Assembly: GCA_033297205.1 (NCBI GenBank)
Contig: MU859061.1
Location: forward strand, 496,001-560,000
Length of the DNA: 64,000 nucleotides
Reading direction: 5' to 3'
Source of the DNA: Pseudoneurospora amorphoporcata
Taxonomy: Eukaryota > Ascomycota > Sordariomycetes > Sordariales > Sordariaceae
Part shown: in pieces, positions 20,893-32,506 of the stretch
How positions within the stretch are numbered: position 1 is the first letter of the stretch
How the letters are laid out: each line of letters opens with the position of its first letter
Notes under the pieces: generated by a model
The model's database searches: none
Seen by the model: the letters and a program-made list of their open reading frames with translations, nothing else
Told to the model about the DNA's origin: nothing
Program-made: the position numbers and the translations under genes

Positions 20893-22650
20893 CTACGAAT
20901 GAGTAGGCATAGCGACATCCGCCTTCCTCTCAATCGCGTCCTGCGCCGCCCAATGCGCCGTAACAGTCTTCAGCTGCGTATAAAAATTCACTCCCGGCTT
21001 TCCATAAAACGTGCTCGCTCCTCCGCCCGCAATACTCTTCTTATTTCCCGTGAAACTGAACATGGGAAGAGGCACAGGAATAGGCACATTAATGCCTACC
21101 TGTCCAGCCTCGATTCTCTTCCTAAAGGTCTCGGCCGTGGGGCCCGACCGGGTAAAGATGGCGACGCCGTTGCCGTACTCGTTGTTGTTGATCAGGTCGA
21201 TGGCGTCGTCTAGCGTTTCCACGTTTAGACACACAAGAACGGGGCCGAAGATTTCTTCACGATAGCACTTCATGCTGGGGGTAACATTGGAGATGATGGT
21301 CGGCGCGATCCAGTTGCCGTTGGGATACTTGGCGGGTTTGTAACCGCGGCCATCCAACAAAATGGTGGCGCCCTCTTGCTCGGCGGAGGCGATCAGGGAC
21401 TCAATGCGCTCTTTGCTTTGCGGGCTAATAACGGGGCCGAGGTCAGCCCCTTCCTCAAAGCCGCCGTTGACGTTGAGAGTCTTGGCGCGCTCGGCGAGCT
21501 CGGGGAGCCAGTTCTTGGTTTCGCCGACCATGACGAGGGTAGACAAAGCCATGCAGCGCTGGCCGGCGGCGCCGAAAGCGGCGCCGACCACGGCGTTGAG
21601 GAATTGGTTCTTGTTGCAGTCTGGCAGGACGGCGGCGTGGTTCTTGGCTCCCAGGTTGGCCTGCACACGCTTGCCGTTGGCGGAGCCGCGCGAGAAGATG
21701 TACTCGCCTGCTTTGTTGCCGCCGACGAAGGAGATGGCCTTGATGGCGGGCTCGTCGAGGATGAAGTTGACGGTGCGGTGGGCGCCGTGGACGATGTTGA
21801 CGACACCCTCGGGGAATCCGGCCTTCTGGACGAGTTCGGCGAGGATCATGGCCGCGCCGGGGTCGCGCTCCGAAGGCTTGAGGATCAGGGTGTTGCCCGT
21901 CACGGTGGCGATGGGAATGCACCAGAGCGGGATCATGGCGGGGAAGTTGAAGGGGCAGATGGCGGCCACGACGCCGAGCGGTTCCCGGTAGGTGCGCGTT
22001 TCCATATCCTTGGCTACCTCGAGGAGCTCGCCCTTGAGAAGCTCGGGAGCACCGCAGGCGGCCTCGGCGACTTGCAGACCGCGGAGCACGTCGCCCTTGG
22101 CGTCGGCAAAGGTCTTGCCTTGCTCGAGGGTGATGCTGGCGGCAAGACGGTCCCAGTTCTCGCGGATGAGGGAGACGAACTTGAACATGATGGCCTGGCG
22201 GTGGAGGACGGTGGTGTCCTTCCAGGACTCAAAGGCCTTCTGGGCCGAGTCGACGGCGGCCTTGAGCTCCTCATCCGTGTTCTGGGGCACGCGGGTGACG
22301 AGGTTGTTGGTGGCGGGATCGTGGAGGTCGATGTACTGGGTGGTGGAGGAGGCGACGAACTGGTTGTTGATGAACCAAGGAGTGTCCTTGACGTCGGCGA
22401 TCTTGTCGTGGGTGGTAGGATAGCTGCTCGCCGTGGTCTCTAGAGCAGCAGCGGCGGGACGGAGGTGGTTGGCGGTGGCATGTATCCTTCGGGCCGCGGT
22501 GGTGGAAGCAGTCTTGACAGGGGACGACATCTTGGAGGCGGAGGAGAGCAGAAGTGGTGATGCTGCTCTGCCTGAACTGGTGGAGGCGAGGCGACGACCA
22601 GCGGCAGAGGCAGACGCGGAGAGGAGACCCCGAGAGGTGAGGCGCTGCAT
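20893..22650 (-). CDS. Methylmalonate-semialdehyde dehydrogenase (CoA-acylating), mitochondrial
   Basis: A single exon of 585 aa from ATG 22650. The N-terminus is Ser/Arg/Ala-rich without acidic residues for about 60 positions, a typical mitochondrial presequence. Aldehyde dehydrogenase features: PFNFPAMIPLWCIP, KPSERDPGAA for NAD binding, FVGGNKAGEYIF, and the catalytic Cys in GQRCMALS (residue 366). The FNFP and GQRCMA signatures distinguish MMSDH from other ALDHs. The reaction converts methylmalonate or malonate semialdehyde plus CoA and NAD+ to propionyl- or acetyl-CoA in valine, pyrimidine and inositol catabolism. The start is chosen at the first ATG; upstream frame extension has only GTG. 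The protein is longer than bacterial IolA because of the presequence and an Ala/Ser-rich linker. Confidence 0.95.
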   Translation of the reverse strand: MQRLTSRGLLSASASAAGRRLASTSSGRAASPLLLSSASKMSSPVKTASTTAARRIHATANHLRPAAAALETTASSYPTTHDKIADVKDTPWFINNQFVASSTTQYIDLHDPATNNLVTRVPQNTDEELKAAVDSAQKAFESWKDTTVLHRQAIMFKFVSLIRENWDRLAASITLEQGKTFADAKGDVLRGLQVAEAACGAPELLKGELLEVAKDMETRTYREPLGVVAAICPFNFPAMIPLWCIPIATVTGNTLILKPSERDPGAAMILAELVQKAGFPEGVVNIVHGAHRTVNFILDEPAIKAISFVGGNKAGEYIFSRGSANGKRVQANLGAKNHAAVLPDCNKNQFLNAVVGAAFGAAGQRCMALSTLVMVGETKNWLPELAERAKTLNVNGGFEEGADLGPVISPQSKERIESLIASAEQEGATILLDGRGYKPAKYPNGNWIAPTIISNVTPSMKCYREEIFGPVLVCLNVETLDDAIDLINNNEYGNGVAIFTRSGPTAETFRKRIEAGQVGINVPIPVPLPMFSFTGNKKSIAGGGASTFYGKPGVNFYTQLKTVTAHWAAQDAIERKADVAMPTHS

Positions 22651-23585
22651 TGTTGAGGAAGAAGTCCTGGGGAAAAAGAGGAAATGCAACCACGGCACGA
22701 CGGCAGCCTCTTTTCAGAGCCGTGGACGTAGTTTGTTGGTGTTGGTATTACCCGATGACTGGTTGCATCAACGACAGCAAAGAGATAGACTGGCCATGAT
22801 GCCCTTTTTATCAGACACGGACTGATACCGCTTTCCCCTTTCCAAACCAACCGTTAGCCCGAGGCGAACTGTCCAGTGTTCCCGGCTTGACCATCTCGGT
22901 TTATCGTGTCCATTGGTGTCGCTCGGTTACGTACAAGGCAGGGACAATGATACAAACTGCCACTGTCGTCCTAGCGTAAGCATGTCGCCGTGCGGGGGAG
23001 TGCGGAGAGGTGGACATGGTTCTGTTCTTGCAGTGAATAAGCCGCCGCCTGCCGACCAACCAATCATCTCTTTCGTCCCTCTCCCTGTCCTGGCCACGGC
23101 GATCAGTCTTCCCCACTGTGTCTTCATATCAGGCACATCCCAGCCAAAGCCAGCCCACTCAGTTGAGCCTGTGAGAAGGAAATGGACACCCAGATCAAAG
23201 CTCCGAGCTATCTGGATACTAAACACTATCAAATGAGTCCATTGTCACTATTCAGATAATTGCAAAAAAGTAGTGTGATAAGACCTAGATAGAATACAGT
23301 GTTGCGCCCCCTTTGATACTCCGAAAATATCGAATCGAGCACTTCCAAAACTGGTGAACCCAAACCACAGACCTTTTTGGCCAACTATACCCAGGCCCGG
23401 TATATCGCTTCAGAGCTAAAATATGAATTTCATGTCACGTCAAACAAAACACCTAACTAGATTTAGGTGATCCTGTACTTTGTTTCTCTTCTCTTCCTCT
23501 TCCAACTATCTCAAACTCCTTTTATTACCCGTTTACTAGATAGTCCCACCTTTCCCCAACTTCCTCACTCCACACTTCTGTCTGC
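22651..23585. other. Promoter of MMSDH gene and 3' end of calnexin gene
   Basis: About 935 bases between two minus-strand genes. No credible gene. It is AT-richer near 23220-23480, consistent with the calnexin 3' UTR and terminator side. Confidence 0.55.
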
Positions 23586-25447
23586 TTACGACTGGCTGCG
23601 CGTGTTGCGCTTGGTAGCCTCCTTGGCCTTCTCAGCGCCAGTGGCAACAGCCTCGGCGGCCTTGTCCTTGGCGTCCTTGGCCTTCTCCTTGACATCCTTA
23701 GCGGCCTTCTTGACGGGAGCAGGAGCGCTGCCGCCAGAGACGAGGGAAGCGAGGATGGCAATGAAGGTAACGAGGAGGGCGGCAGCGCCACCAGCAACCT
23801 CAGGAACGAACTTGATAGCCTCAACGGGGTCCTTCTTGGCGATGGTCACAAAGAGGTCAACCTTCTCCTTGATGTAGGTAACGGGGTCCTCGGCGAACTT
23901 GAGGTCGTTGGGGGAAGAAGGCTTGTTCTCCTCAACCTTGGGCTTCTCAGCCTCCTCGAGCTTCTCCTCGACGGGGTGCTTCTTGAAGAAAGTCTCATCA
24001 GCGAGAGCCTTGGCATCCTCAACCGAGTGACCAATGTAGATGTTGTCGAAGAGAATGTTGTTCTGCATGGTCCAGATCTCGAAGCCAATAGCGCCCATGG
24101 GCTCGAAGTTGGCGGGGGTCTTGTCCTCATAGTAGTCGGGGTTGGCGATCTTGCGAGGAGCCCAGGGTCCCTTGTAGGCGGGGTTGTCAATGAGAGGAGC
24201 GCTCCAGATGCCCCTGTAGTCGGGGTTCTTCTTCATGGGCTTAGTCCAGGGGCCGCAACCAGAAACCTCGAAGCACTTGGGGTTGGGAACGGTAGGGGCG
24301 ATCCAGTCACCGTCCTCCTCATCATCCCAGTCCTCAGGCTTCTGGGCCTCAGGGTCGGGAATGGTCTGGGGCTCATCAACGAGCCAGTCCTCGGGCATGG
24401 TAGCCTCCTCATCGACAATCTCGTACGGGGCATCCTCATCCCAGTCCTCGGGCTTCTTGGCATCGGGGTCGGGGATACGGGCCTGATCAACCCAGTCCTC
24501 AGGCTTGGTGTCGTTGGGGTCGTCAATCTCGGCCTCGGGGTTGACCGAGGGAACAAAGTCCTCGAGGAGGCTGCCCTCCTTGACGGTCTCGCCATCCTGC
24601 TGGATGAGGTAGGTGTTGTTGGGGTGGACGATGAGCGTGTAGAGCTCGGTGGTCTTGACGATCTTGGCCGACGGGGGAGAGCTGAGATGCTTCTCCTCAT
24701 ACTCGCCCGTCTTGGGGTTCTTGTGGTTAAAGATGAAGTGCACCTTGTTGGTGTGGCCGCACTTGTCGGGACCGAACATGATGACGTAGGGAGTTGTGTT
24801 GGAGAACTCGTCCTGGTGGAGAGCCTTGTTCTCACGGAGGAGCTTCAGGTAAGCACCACCGCACTCGAGGCCGTCTGAAGGGTGTTTGTTAGCAATTGTC
24901 TGTTCTATGATTGGGTAGCGGGAATGACATACTCTGAAGCTTGACCTCATACTGGACAACGAGATCCTTGCCCTTGGGGTCGATCTTGTTGGGGAACTTG
25001 GCCGAGATGGCGTGGTGAGCGGCCGCGTTCTTGACAACGAGACCCTTGTCGCCCTCCATGCCCTTGTAGACGACGGGCTCCTCGACGGACCACTCGCCGA
25101 CGTAAGCCCACTCCTCCTCGGTATCGGGGCCGGTCTCCTTCTTGGCGTGGGAAGGCTTCCAGCGCGAGTCCCAGTCATCGGTGAACTGCTCGAGGAAGGG
25201 AGCCTTGAGCTTGGTAGGCTGTAGGAATGCATTGGTGAGCTGCTGTCCGTGATGCTGATGGCCATGGACTGCATTGAGGACTACAACTTACAGTAAAGGT
25301 GGGGAGTTCGACGGGGGAGACCGAGGTGGCGGCCTCGGCGGCGGTGCTGGAGCTCTCGTCCTTGAGCACCTTCTGGGCATCGTCGGCGCTGACACCTCCG
25401 GCAAGGAGGGCGGCGCTGGCGGCAGCGGCAGCTACGTTGAACCTCAT
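23586..25447 (-). CDS. Calnexin, ER lectin chaperone
   Basis: Exons 25447-25292, 25218-24933 and 24874-23586 encode 576 aa. The introns (GTAAGT; GTATGT) join LPTFT to PTKLK and VKLQ to NGLECGG. A signal peptide (1-21) leads into the lectin domain, with GLECGGAYLKLL and FGPDKCG. The P-domain arm follows, with repeats built on KPEDW/MPEDW and then GxW units (CGPWTKPMKKNPDYRG, SAPLIDNPAYKGPW, APRKIANPDYYED). Next come the C-terminal lectin strand GFEIWTMQNNILFDNI, a TM helix (GGAAALLVTFIAILASLV) and a Lys/Ala-rich cytosolic tail. It retains monoglucosylated glycoproteins in the ER for folding and is normally induced by the unfolded protein response; a UPRE-like site lies upstream. The family call is certain. 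Confidence 0.97.
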
Positions 25448-25686
25448 GATGAAGGCGAAGTTGCTGATATCTCAAGCTGAATTCGCAATCGCGTATGTGG
25501 TAGAATGATGGCTGAAAGAAAGACGTCGAAGTCGAGGTTTCGAGTTCGAGACAGACAGACACAAGAACCTTGTTGGGCAATGGATATTCACTCCCACGGC
25601 ACAAGGAGAGGAAAAGAGGAGAATGGGGGAAAGGGTTGCGGTGGTGAATTAAAAGTTTCGGCGATGGTTGAAACCTCCTTCCAAGT

Positions 25687-25697
25687 GACAACGTGTC
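25687..25697 (-). promoter_or_regulatory. UPRE-like site upstream of calnexin
   Basis: The sequence GACAACGTGTC lies 240 bases upstream of the calnexin ATG. It differs at one position from the partially palindromic core of the yeast unfolded-protein-response element (GACAGCGTGTC) bound by Hac1. Calnexin genes are classic UPR targets, so the placement is plausible. Function is inferred from similarity only. Confidence 0.45.
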
Positions 25698-26063
25698 TTT
25701 TGAGACGTGGGATGGCAGCTGCTTGGGGGGGGAGCTTTGGGTTGTTTGGCGCGGTAGCGGGCGGGACCTGCGGAGACCAACATTAGGTATTGCGGGGGCA
25801 TGTTTGGGGCACAGGCCTGGGAGGCTATGGCAAACTGGCCTCTCAGCGTCGTCTCAGAGTCCAGTCGGCCGGGACTTGTGGAAATGCTTGGAAACTTCCA
25901 TGGACGGGATTGGACAGAAGGACTCGGGTCTCCTTGCTGATTGGCCAGCATTGGACTAACAATTGTTCTACCCGTCTTGTCAGGAGACTGTTACTCGAGC
26001 TCATTGTCATCCCTTTGTAATTTTTGCTACAAAGGAGCCAACGTGCATGTGGCACAAACGGTG

Positions 26064-26065
<2 letters not shown>

Positions 26066-26093
<28 letters not shown>
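26066..26093. repeat. Poly-T tract, 28 bases
   Basis: A homopolymer in the calnexin/MtnB divergent spacer. Such tracts often exclude nucleosomes in fungal promoters; here that is only a suggestion. Confidence 0.85.
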
Positions 26094-26094
<1 letters not shown>

Positions 26095-27116
26095 TCTCAG
26101 CTACCTACTCCCTTGAGACTGTTGCTGTTGGTGTTGGTTCTCCAGCTTTGGAATGTCTTCACCGGTACCGAAAACATGTAACATGCGGCGATAAAATGGC
26201 TTCGATGCTGATTGCTGAGTGGCTCTCTTTCCCGTAGCGTCCTGTTGGTCAATTGCATCGGAGCCATTCGTTCTAGCGCGTGTATTATTATTAGGTGGGA
26301 CCATCAGTTTCGACCACGAACATGGCCATGTACAGGGAGAACACTTCGAGTCCGTCCTGTCTCGTCAGTGCAAAAGAATGTTTGTCTCTATGAGAAAACA
26401 ATCAGGATCGTATCGTGTGAATATTTTGGTTGGTGTTTGTACGGTGAAAGATGTAATTCCAGGCTGATTCCGTCTCTTGCCTGGTTTGTTTATCCACCAC
26501 CGTGTCTTTTAAAAGTGAAGTGTTAATGTTCCGAGATCTCCAACGGAGCTTTGCAGCTTCCGAGTATGGAAAGGCGAGTTCATTGGGATATCAAGGTCCT
26601 CAGTACAATGACTATTCAACTCTGGGTTAAAACCTTTATAGTTTTCAGGGTCCCTAAAATCAGGTAGTCCAACTCTCCTCCAAGATCCACAGATATAAGA
26701 CTGCATTCGGATAGCGCACCACAACAACTCTTCACGTCGACTTCACCGTTCAACCAAAAAGTTCAAACATGACTCTTTCTCTTTGCGTAGGTAGACCAAG
26801 TATTCAATTTAGCCTCATCTCGCTATGCATCATATAGGTAGGATCCGCACAGCAGAAGCTCAACATGGTGCCATTCTTCCCGGATCCCAGTCTCTGACTG
26901 GGGCCGAGGGTTCAATTTCTTGGCGTCAAAAGTTGCTCCCCGGGCGCACGTCAACGGGGCAACGGCCGCTAAAAGTAAAATCCGCAAATCGCCAAATCGA
27001 CCCCTCGGTCGCGATTCGATTTCCAAATCCCTACTCCGCGACCGTTCCGTTTGGTTCCCCGCGTCCGTCCGTCCGGTAACCCTCCAAACCTTCCCCGAGT
27101 CCAGCCCTCCGCCAAA

Positions 27117-28004
27117 ATGTGTCCCACCTGCCTCCCCTCCGCCACCTCTACAGAGAACAACGACCACCTGGTCCTCTCCTCCGACCCCAACCACCCCGCC
27201 AACCTCATCCCCGCCCTCTGCGCCAAGTTCTGGACCCTAGGCTGGGTGACCGGCACCGGCGGCGGCGCCTCCATCCGCTCCGATGACCTCGTCTACCTAG
27301 CGCCGTCGGGCGTCCAAAAAGAGCTGATGAAGCCCCAAGACATCTACGTCCTTTCTCTCGCCGCGCAATCCCAAAGTCTCGACAAGCGCCAACGGGTGTA
27401 CCTCCGCTCCCCAGCCAACTTCAAGCCCTCGCAATGCACTCCTTTGTTCCTAGCGGCTTTTACGAAACGGAACGCGGGATGCTGTATCCATACGCACTCG
27501 CACTGGGCTGTGCTGGTGACGCTTATCCTTGAGAGAGAGGGTAAAGGGGAAGGGGAAGAAAAGGGCAAAGTATTTGAGATCAACAATATCGAGCAGATCA
27601 AGGGTTTTGGGCGAGGACACGGAAAGACGGGGAACTTGGGATATCACGATACGCTTAGGATTCCCGTCATTGAGAACACGGCGCACGAGGAGGACTTGAC
27701 CGAGTTTTTGGAGGAGGCCATGGATAAGTACCCGGATACGTACGCGGTGCTGGTCAGGAGACATGGTGTTTATGTGTGGGGGGAGAATGTGCATAAGGCG
27801 AAGACTATGTGCGAGAGGTATGTCCTTTTTTTTTCTTTTCTTTTTTTTTTTTTTTTGTATCCGTGTTGCTGTTGTTGTCTGACCGTGAGCTGACCGTGGG
27901 TTGTGTACAGCTTGGATTACCTCTTCCAACTCGCCGTCGAGATGAAGCAGCTCGGTCTTCCCTGGATCACCGATATCGAGCCTACGGTTCCTACCAGGAA
28001 GTAA
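27117..28004 (+). CDS. MDE1: Methylthioribulose-1-phosphate dehydratase (MtnB/Mde1)
   Basis: Exons 27117-27817 and 27911-28004 encode 264 aa. The 93-nt intron (GTATGT, TGTACAG) falls in the Ser codon of KTMCES/LDYLF. Class II aldolase-fold signatures: GWVTGTGGGASIR, YLAPSGVQKE, the zinc site HTHSH (His125 and His127), and a third His in VRRHGVYVWG (His216). IEQIKGFGRG is typical of the eukaryotic MtnB subgroup. The enzyme dehydrates methylthioribulose-1-phosphate in the cytosolic methionine salvage pathway that recycles the methylthioadenosine released by polyamine synthesis. A Gly/Glu/Lys-rich insertion (EREGKGEGEEKGK) sits after the zinc motif. The ATG at 27117 has a good context; upstream in-frame codons are GTG only and look like leader. 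Confidence 0.95.
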
Positions 28005-28446
28005 GCAACAACAACAACAACAACAACAACAATAACAAAATGATACCAGAAACAAAACAGAGAAGCAAAAACAACTCGATTAAAACCATACCCTCTACAG
28101 TTTCAGTTCAGATATGTGTGTCCACCAAGTGATTCATTCAAACCGCTGGTCATTCATTACTGTACTACCATACCATAACCGCTCGTTACTACCTGCATGC
28201 AACTTTTCAGAGTTTTTTTTCCAAAAAGGTATCAAAACAGACCCAACCGCCGCAGAACCATTACGTCCGTCTGTTATCCAAAGACATCCGAACCATTAAC
28301 TATACCCATACCCTAACCCATCCGCTCCTCATCCCATCATATTCATAGCCAGCACTGATATCATACTCCCAAAAACCACCATCATCAAACATGCCACCCA
28401 CCCACCCCAACTCACTTTCTTTTGATCGTTTGTTCCGTTTGTTCCC
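28005..28446. other. Convergent 3' spacer with AAC repeat
   Basis: About 440 bases between convergent stops. An AAC trinucleotide run (about nine units, 28005-28031) begins immediately after the MtnB stop and is probably in its 3' UTR. Nothing else seen. Confidence 0.65.
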
Positions 28447-29305
28447 CTAAAGCAAAGCAACAACACCCAACAAAAACCCTCCCAACCCACCAACCGCCAC
28501 CCCCCTACCCGCCGCCGCACCAGCACTCCTCGTGCTCTCCACCGTCGACGTGCTAGTAGCCTTGCTATCATCACCACCACCACTGCTAGGCTCCTCCGCA
28601 GACGGAGGGGTACTAGTGCTCGTGACCGTTGTAGTGAAGCTGCCACTGACGACCGTGCTGACCACCACAACGTTTGTGCGAGTAACGCCCGTGGTGGTGG
28701 TGGTAGCAGGAGAGGTAGGGTTGGCAGCACCACCACCACCGGCTCCCGTGGTGGCGGAAAAGTAATGCTGGCCGATGCAGTCTTCCACGCAGCTTTGGTA
28801 TTTGGCGTTGTCGGATTCGGTGCCGTTGCCTTTGGGGCAGGCGGTTACGCAGTCGTTTGTGTCGTTGACCTGTTTGTTTGTTTGTTTGTCAGTATGTGTG
28901 GTGGGTTGGGTTGGGGGGAGATGGCCGGGGTCGTGGAAAAGGTGGGGAGGAAGTAGACCCTAGTGGGTGGGAATTGAAGGGAAGGGTTAAGTAAGAGTGC
29001 GAAGGAGAGGGAGAAGGGTGAAAAAGAGGATAAGCAATGGTGAAGAAGAGAGGCTAAGTAAAGTGTGAAGACAGGGTGAATGAATAGGTAAATAAGGTAG
29101 ATAAACGTACATCCTGATCACTAGGGTTAGGAACAGCAATGCACTTGCTCGTGCAAGAAACGTCGCCCTCCTGGCACGCCTCGATGCACTTAATGATGGC
29201 GGCCTGTTCCGAGTTGAGAGGGGCCGAAGCAGAAGTCGTAGTAGTAGACTGGGCGTTCGCAGCGAGGGCGAAGAGGCCGGTGAGGATGAGAGGAGTGAAA
29301 CGCAT
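28447..29305 (-). CDS. Small secreted CX3C-rich protein, probable GPI anchor
   Basis: Exons 29305-29111 and 28869-28447 encode 205 aa; the 241-nt intron begins GTACGT. The signal peptide is MRFTPLILTGLFALAANA. The mature N-terminus has eight Cys arranged as four CX3C motifs: CIEAC, CTSKC, CVTAC and CVEDC. A Thr/Ser/Val-rich stretch with many TTT and STS runs follows, likely O-mannosylated. The C-terminus, Gly/Ala-rich then GGLGGFLLGVVALL, fits a GPI-attachment signal. This is the layout of fungal wall or plasma-membrane anchored small proteins. It does not fit the CFEM consensus, and I do not recognise a named family. Function is unknown; a wall or surface role is inferred from topology. Confidence 0.85.
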
Positions 29306-32300
29306 TTTCGGTCTGGTTGTTTTAGATCGGGTAAGGTAGGTATTAGATATTATCAAGTACCTAGTGAAGGTCGTCCGATATCAATGTCGTGTGTGTCGGG
29401 TATGTAAACGGGCAATCTCAACAAGCGAGTGTGAGAGCGAGTGTCAATTCGGTACGAGAATCCCAAGAGACGAGACGAGACAAGAAGTTCTGAGGAAAGG
29501 AAGAGAGTAGGAAAAGAGAAGCAGAGGAGGAGGGGGGGAGGTAAAGGTTGTGTTATGTTAAATACTGAAGGGAAGAGAAGAGAGGCTCATACGGACATGA
29601 CATGGACGGACGGACAGACACATGCAAGCCACCACTTTCCGTCTTCTCCCTCCACTCCCTCCCATTCTACGCCGAGCGCCGTAGCAACCAGAACCTACCG
29701 TGACCTACCGTGACCTAACCGTCGAAGAGAACCAGTTAGACATGCTTGCCTGCGCCTCAAGCACTCGCTCACTCGATTCGGTTGTCTTCAGTAGCAATGG
29801 GCATAGCAGCTGTGCTAGGGATAATGCAATGCGATGGGATAGAACATGGGGGAAAGCAGGTCACGATGCCTGACTTTTGTCTGTTGTTGTTGTTGTGTGA
29901 TTTCCACTGACTTGTCCAAACTACCTACCCGAGCCGGGGTCTTGGACCGGTCTTGGACATGGCGTATCTTCCCCACAAATATCCACAGACTCAGACACGA
30001 AGGCAGGCAGGGACAGGGGTGGCTGGTCTGAGCGAGCGGTAGCAGCCCTTTTGGATGTGATGGACAGACACCACCAGAACCACCAGAGAAGTGTACCTTA
30101 TCCACGATGTGTAGGCAGAACGATGCGCCTCGAAAATGGATGAGTGAGTTGAAAGACGTCCGGTAGATATTGTTGCTTCAACTTCTCCACTGGTCAAATG
30201 AGTAGTGAGCTGCTGTGTTGCCTTGTTGGAGACTCTGTTGTGCTGGACGGAACGTCGTGTTGTGTTGTGGTGTGTTGCTGACTGACAACCTGGAAGTCGG
30301 CATTCGACCCCGGAGACGAGTCCTCATCAGCCCGGTCAAGCATTGTGTGACCCCGCGAAATGGACAGACAGACAGCTGATGTTTTGGCGTGTCCTCCCTT
30401 CCCACGAAGATCCCTTTGTTGTCCCCTTGCGTTTACCGAACCACTATACCATCTTGAATTATCGCGGGCTGGTCAGAAGTTTATGCACACTTAACTTCCC
30501 GTGGTTCCCCTGGCTTGGCCATGTTCAGGTGTTGTGAAATTAAAATTACTCGCTGTCACCCACCATTATTATCCTTTGACCTAGTGATGGTGGTGGGTGG
30601 GTGGTGTCCTCCCGTCGCAGACTCGCATACGCCAGCGCCGAAACGACGAAGAGGGAAGGGAAGGAAAGGAAAACAACGGAAGAAAAGTGGGTGTGGTGCT
30701 ATTTTGCCCGATTCGGTATCCCCTTTGAGGTGGTGACCAATCAGAACTGGCATTGGGTTTCGGATTTTTAGTGCAATTCGTGTTTGACGCTGGGCCACTC
30801 AGCTCGCTCGGTGTGCACTTCGTCTCGTTTCCATTGCTGTTTTTTATTATAGAACAGAGTCGAAGCTGAGACAGGACTCACGATATTGACCAGTGTTGTT
30901 TTGTGGTTCAGTTCATCCCAATCTGGAGAACAGACAACGATGCAAACAAGCAAAGGCAGACTTAACAGATCACAGACCGGGAATGTCCAAACATTTATAA
31001 TCATGCAGACGCACAACGAACAACGACCTGCACGTTTATAAAAAAAAAGCAAAATGCACGCCTGCGAATTCCGTTCAAGCCACCCGAACCGAGAACCGCT
31101 TGGACGACTTGCCAAGCGCAACCCATCAATGTGACACAATGGGCGAACAACAAAAAGCCTCTCCTCCTCCCAACGGCAGGCGGTTGGGTGATCAGCACTT
31201 GCGCCGAGCTAGCAAACGCGGAGAAACGCAGCCATCAATCATAAAATTTGAACTGGTTCTCGGCCTTGGCTTGCTTGGCTGGAGGTGAAAAGTCTCGAGG
31301 GCCTCCAACCTCCCTCCACACAACAAAGAGTGGCCCGAATTCCGAAACGAAGGGAGAGGAATTGGGATAGGATGGATGAACATTATCCGTGATATTCGTT
31401 GACCCGAAAGCGCGGGCATGCCTCGCTACGCAACGCTCACACAGATACCTATCGTGAAGGATTGTGCCTGGGCCCTGCGCTGGGTTGCCCAAGGCAAATA
31501 AATCTTGAACGCTGTGCGTCAAGTTTATTCTAGGTAGCCTTCGTGCCACTTGTACACCAGGAAAAATCGTCATGAAATGAATCAAAGAAGCTCTCCGAGT
31601 CCGAGTATTGTGCCCTGTGGTCTGTAGTGCCACCGTGCGCTGCCCATGCCGGAAATAAGGCCGTCTATTCTAGCCGACGGGACTTATACGAGGGACCTCC
31701 CAGCCAACGAATGATATGCACAACTGTTCATCCGATCACCACTCTCTCTGCTGCTGCTGGGACACGCATCCAGGCATGTATGTTGAAGCCCACACTTCGT
31801 TGTGGCCCAGGACGTGAGGCTTTGAACTTGTTAAGATGCACAAAGGGTCTCGATGCATTGAAATACGAACTCACAAGCTTTATATATGGGTGGTGGTCTG
31901 GATCGGCTGTCCAAGGAAGCTTGCTTAGCTTGTTACCAGATCAACGGCGACAGGTTCATCGGATTCTCCAATTTCCAAGTTGCTGGCACAGATCGATGCC
32001 CAAGAATAGGGAAGACGCTGAATTTTGGAAAAGAAAACGGAAGAGACCAGCCAAAAATGCGGGGAGGGCATGTGTTATTATATGCACCTTCGCTCGTGGC
32101 CTACCCAACTCCTAGACTAATGTGACAGCCCGCTTGTTCCATACCTAGTGATAGTTCTTGCCCTCTTGGTGATGGCCTCCTTCCCATGATGGGGAGCATT
32201 TAGCATTAACCCTAACCCTCACGCCTCCTGCACCCCAGCCACCACCACGACTAAAGAATCACCACCTCAACACCTCACTCACCTATGGGCCTATTGATCA

Positions 32301-32319
32301 CCACGGTATCACCCCCTCT
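29306..32319. other. 3-kb gene-poor spacer
   Basis: Short open frames exist on both strands, but none has family-like sequence, a clear start and a splice logic. It includes the promoter of the CX3C gene and purine-rich tracts near 29500. A two-unit telomere-like sequence, TAACCCTAACCCT, sits at 32207-32219. I see no tRNA or 5S rRNA. Confidence 0.55.
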
Positions 32320-32506
32320 CTAATGGAAGATATCCCTACAAGTCCCCGTCTCCCCTTCCTCCTCTTCCACAACCCTCATCACCGTCTCCGCCGCCGCCTC
32401 CCAAGGCTCCTGCTTCCCCCGATAATTATTCAACTCCGTCTTGGTTTGTATACCCAGGACCAACCACGTTGCGTGACTTTCCATTTCTTTTTCTCCTCCC
32501 CTCCCT
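32320..32506 (-). pseudogene. Out-of-frame C-terminal remnant of the short-chain dehydrogenase
   Basis: Beyond the stop of the dehydrogenase frame, another frame reads LVLGIQTKTELNNYRGKQEP, then WEAAAETVMRVVEEEEGETG and stops at 32320. That corresponds to the usual PG-x-V-x-T-x-L-x-Y-G segment and C-terminal helix of classical SDRs. The shift occurs in a GGGAGG/GAAAAG-rich stretch (about 32500-32560) prone to slippage. No consensus intron rescues it: no YAG acceptor lies between the two parts. Confidence 0.55.

Larger units (their letters stand above)
25448..27116. other. Divergent promoter region, calnexin and methionine-salvage gene
   Basis: About 1.7 kb with no credible gene. It holds a UPRE-like site near calnexin, a 28-base T run (26066-26093) and, on the right, the leader of the MtnB gene beginning in a C/T-rich stretch near 27000. 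Confidence 0.55.

Noticed and set aside
21376..22443. 355-codon open frame on the plus strand
   Set aside because: It is the antisense shadow of methylmalonate-semialdehyde dehydrogenase, produced by GC-rich codon usage; no domain, and the minus-strand gene is certain.
23976..24878. 300-codon open frame on the plus strand
   Set aside because: Antisense of the calnexin P-domain repeats; its Leu/Gly/Val repeats mirror the KPEDW repeats.
31627..32115. 162-codon plus-strand frame
   Set aside because: No recognisable motifs, no splice context and biased composition; treated as chance.
32207..32219. Interstitial telomere repeat (TAACCCTAACCCT)
   Set aside because: Only two units; such short matches are expected by chance and no subtelomeric features are present.
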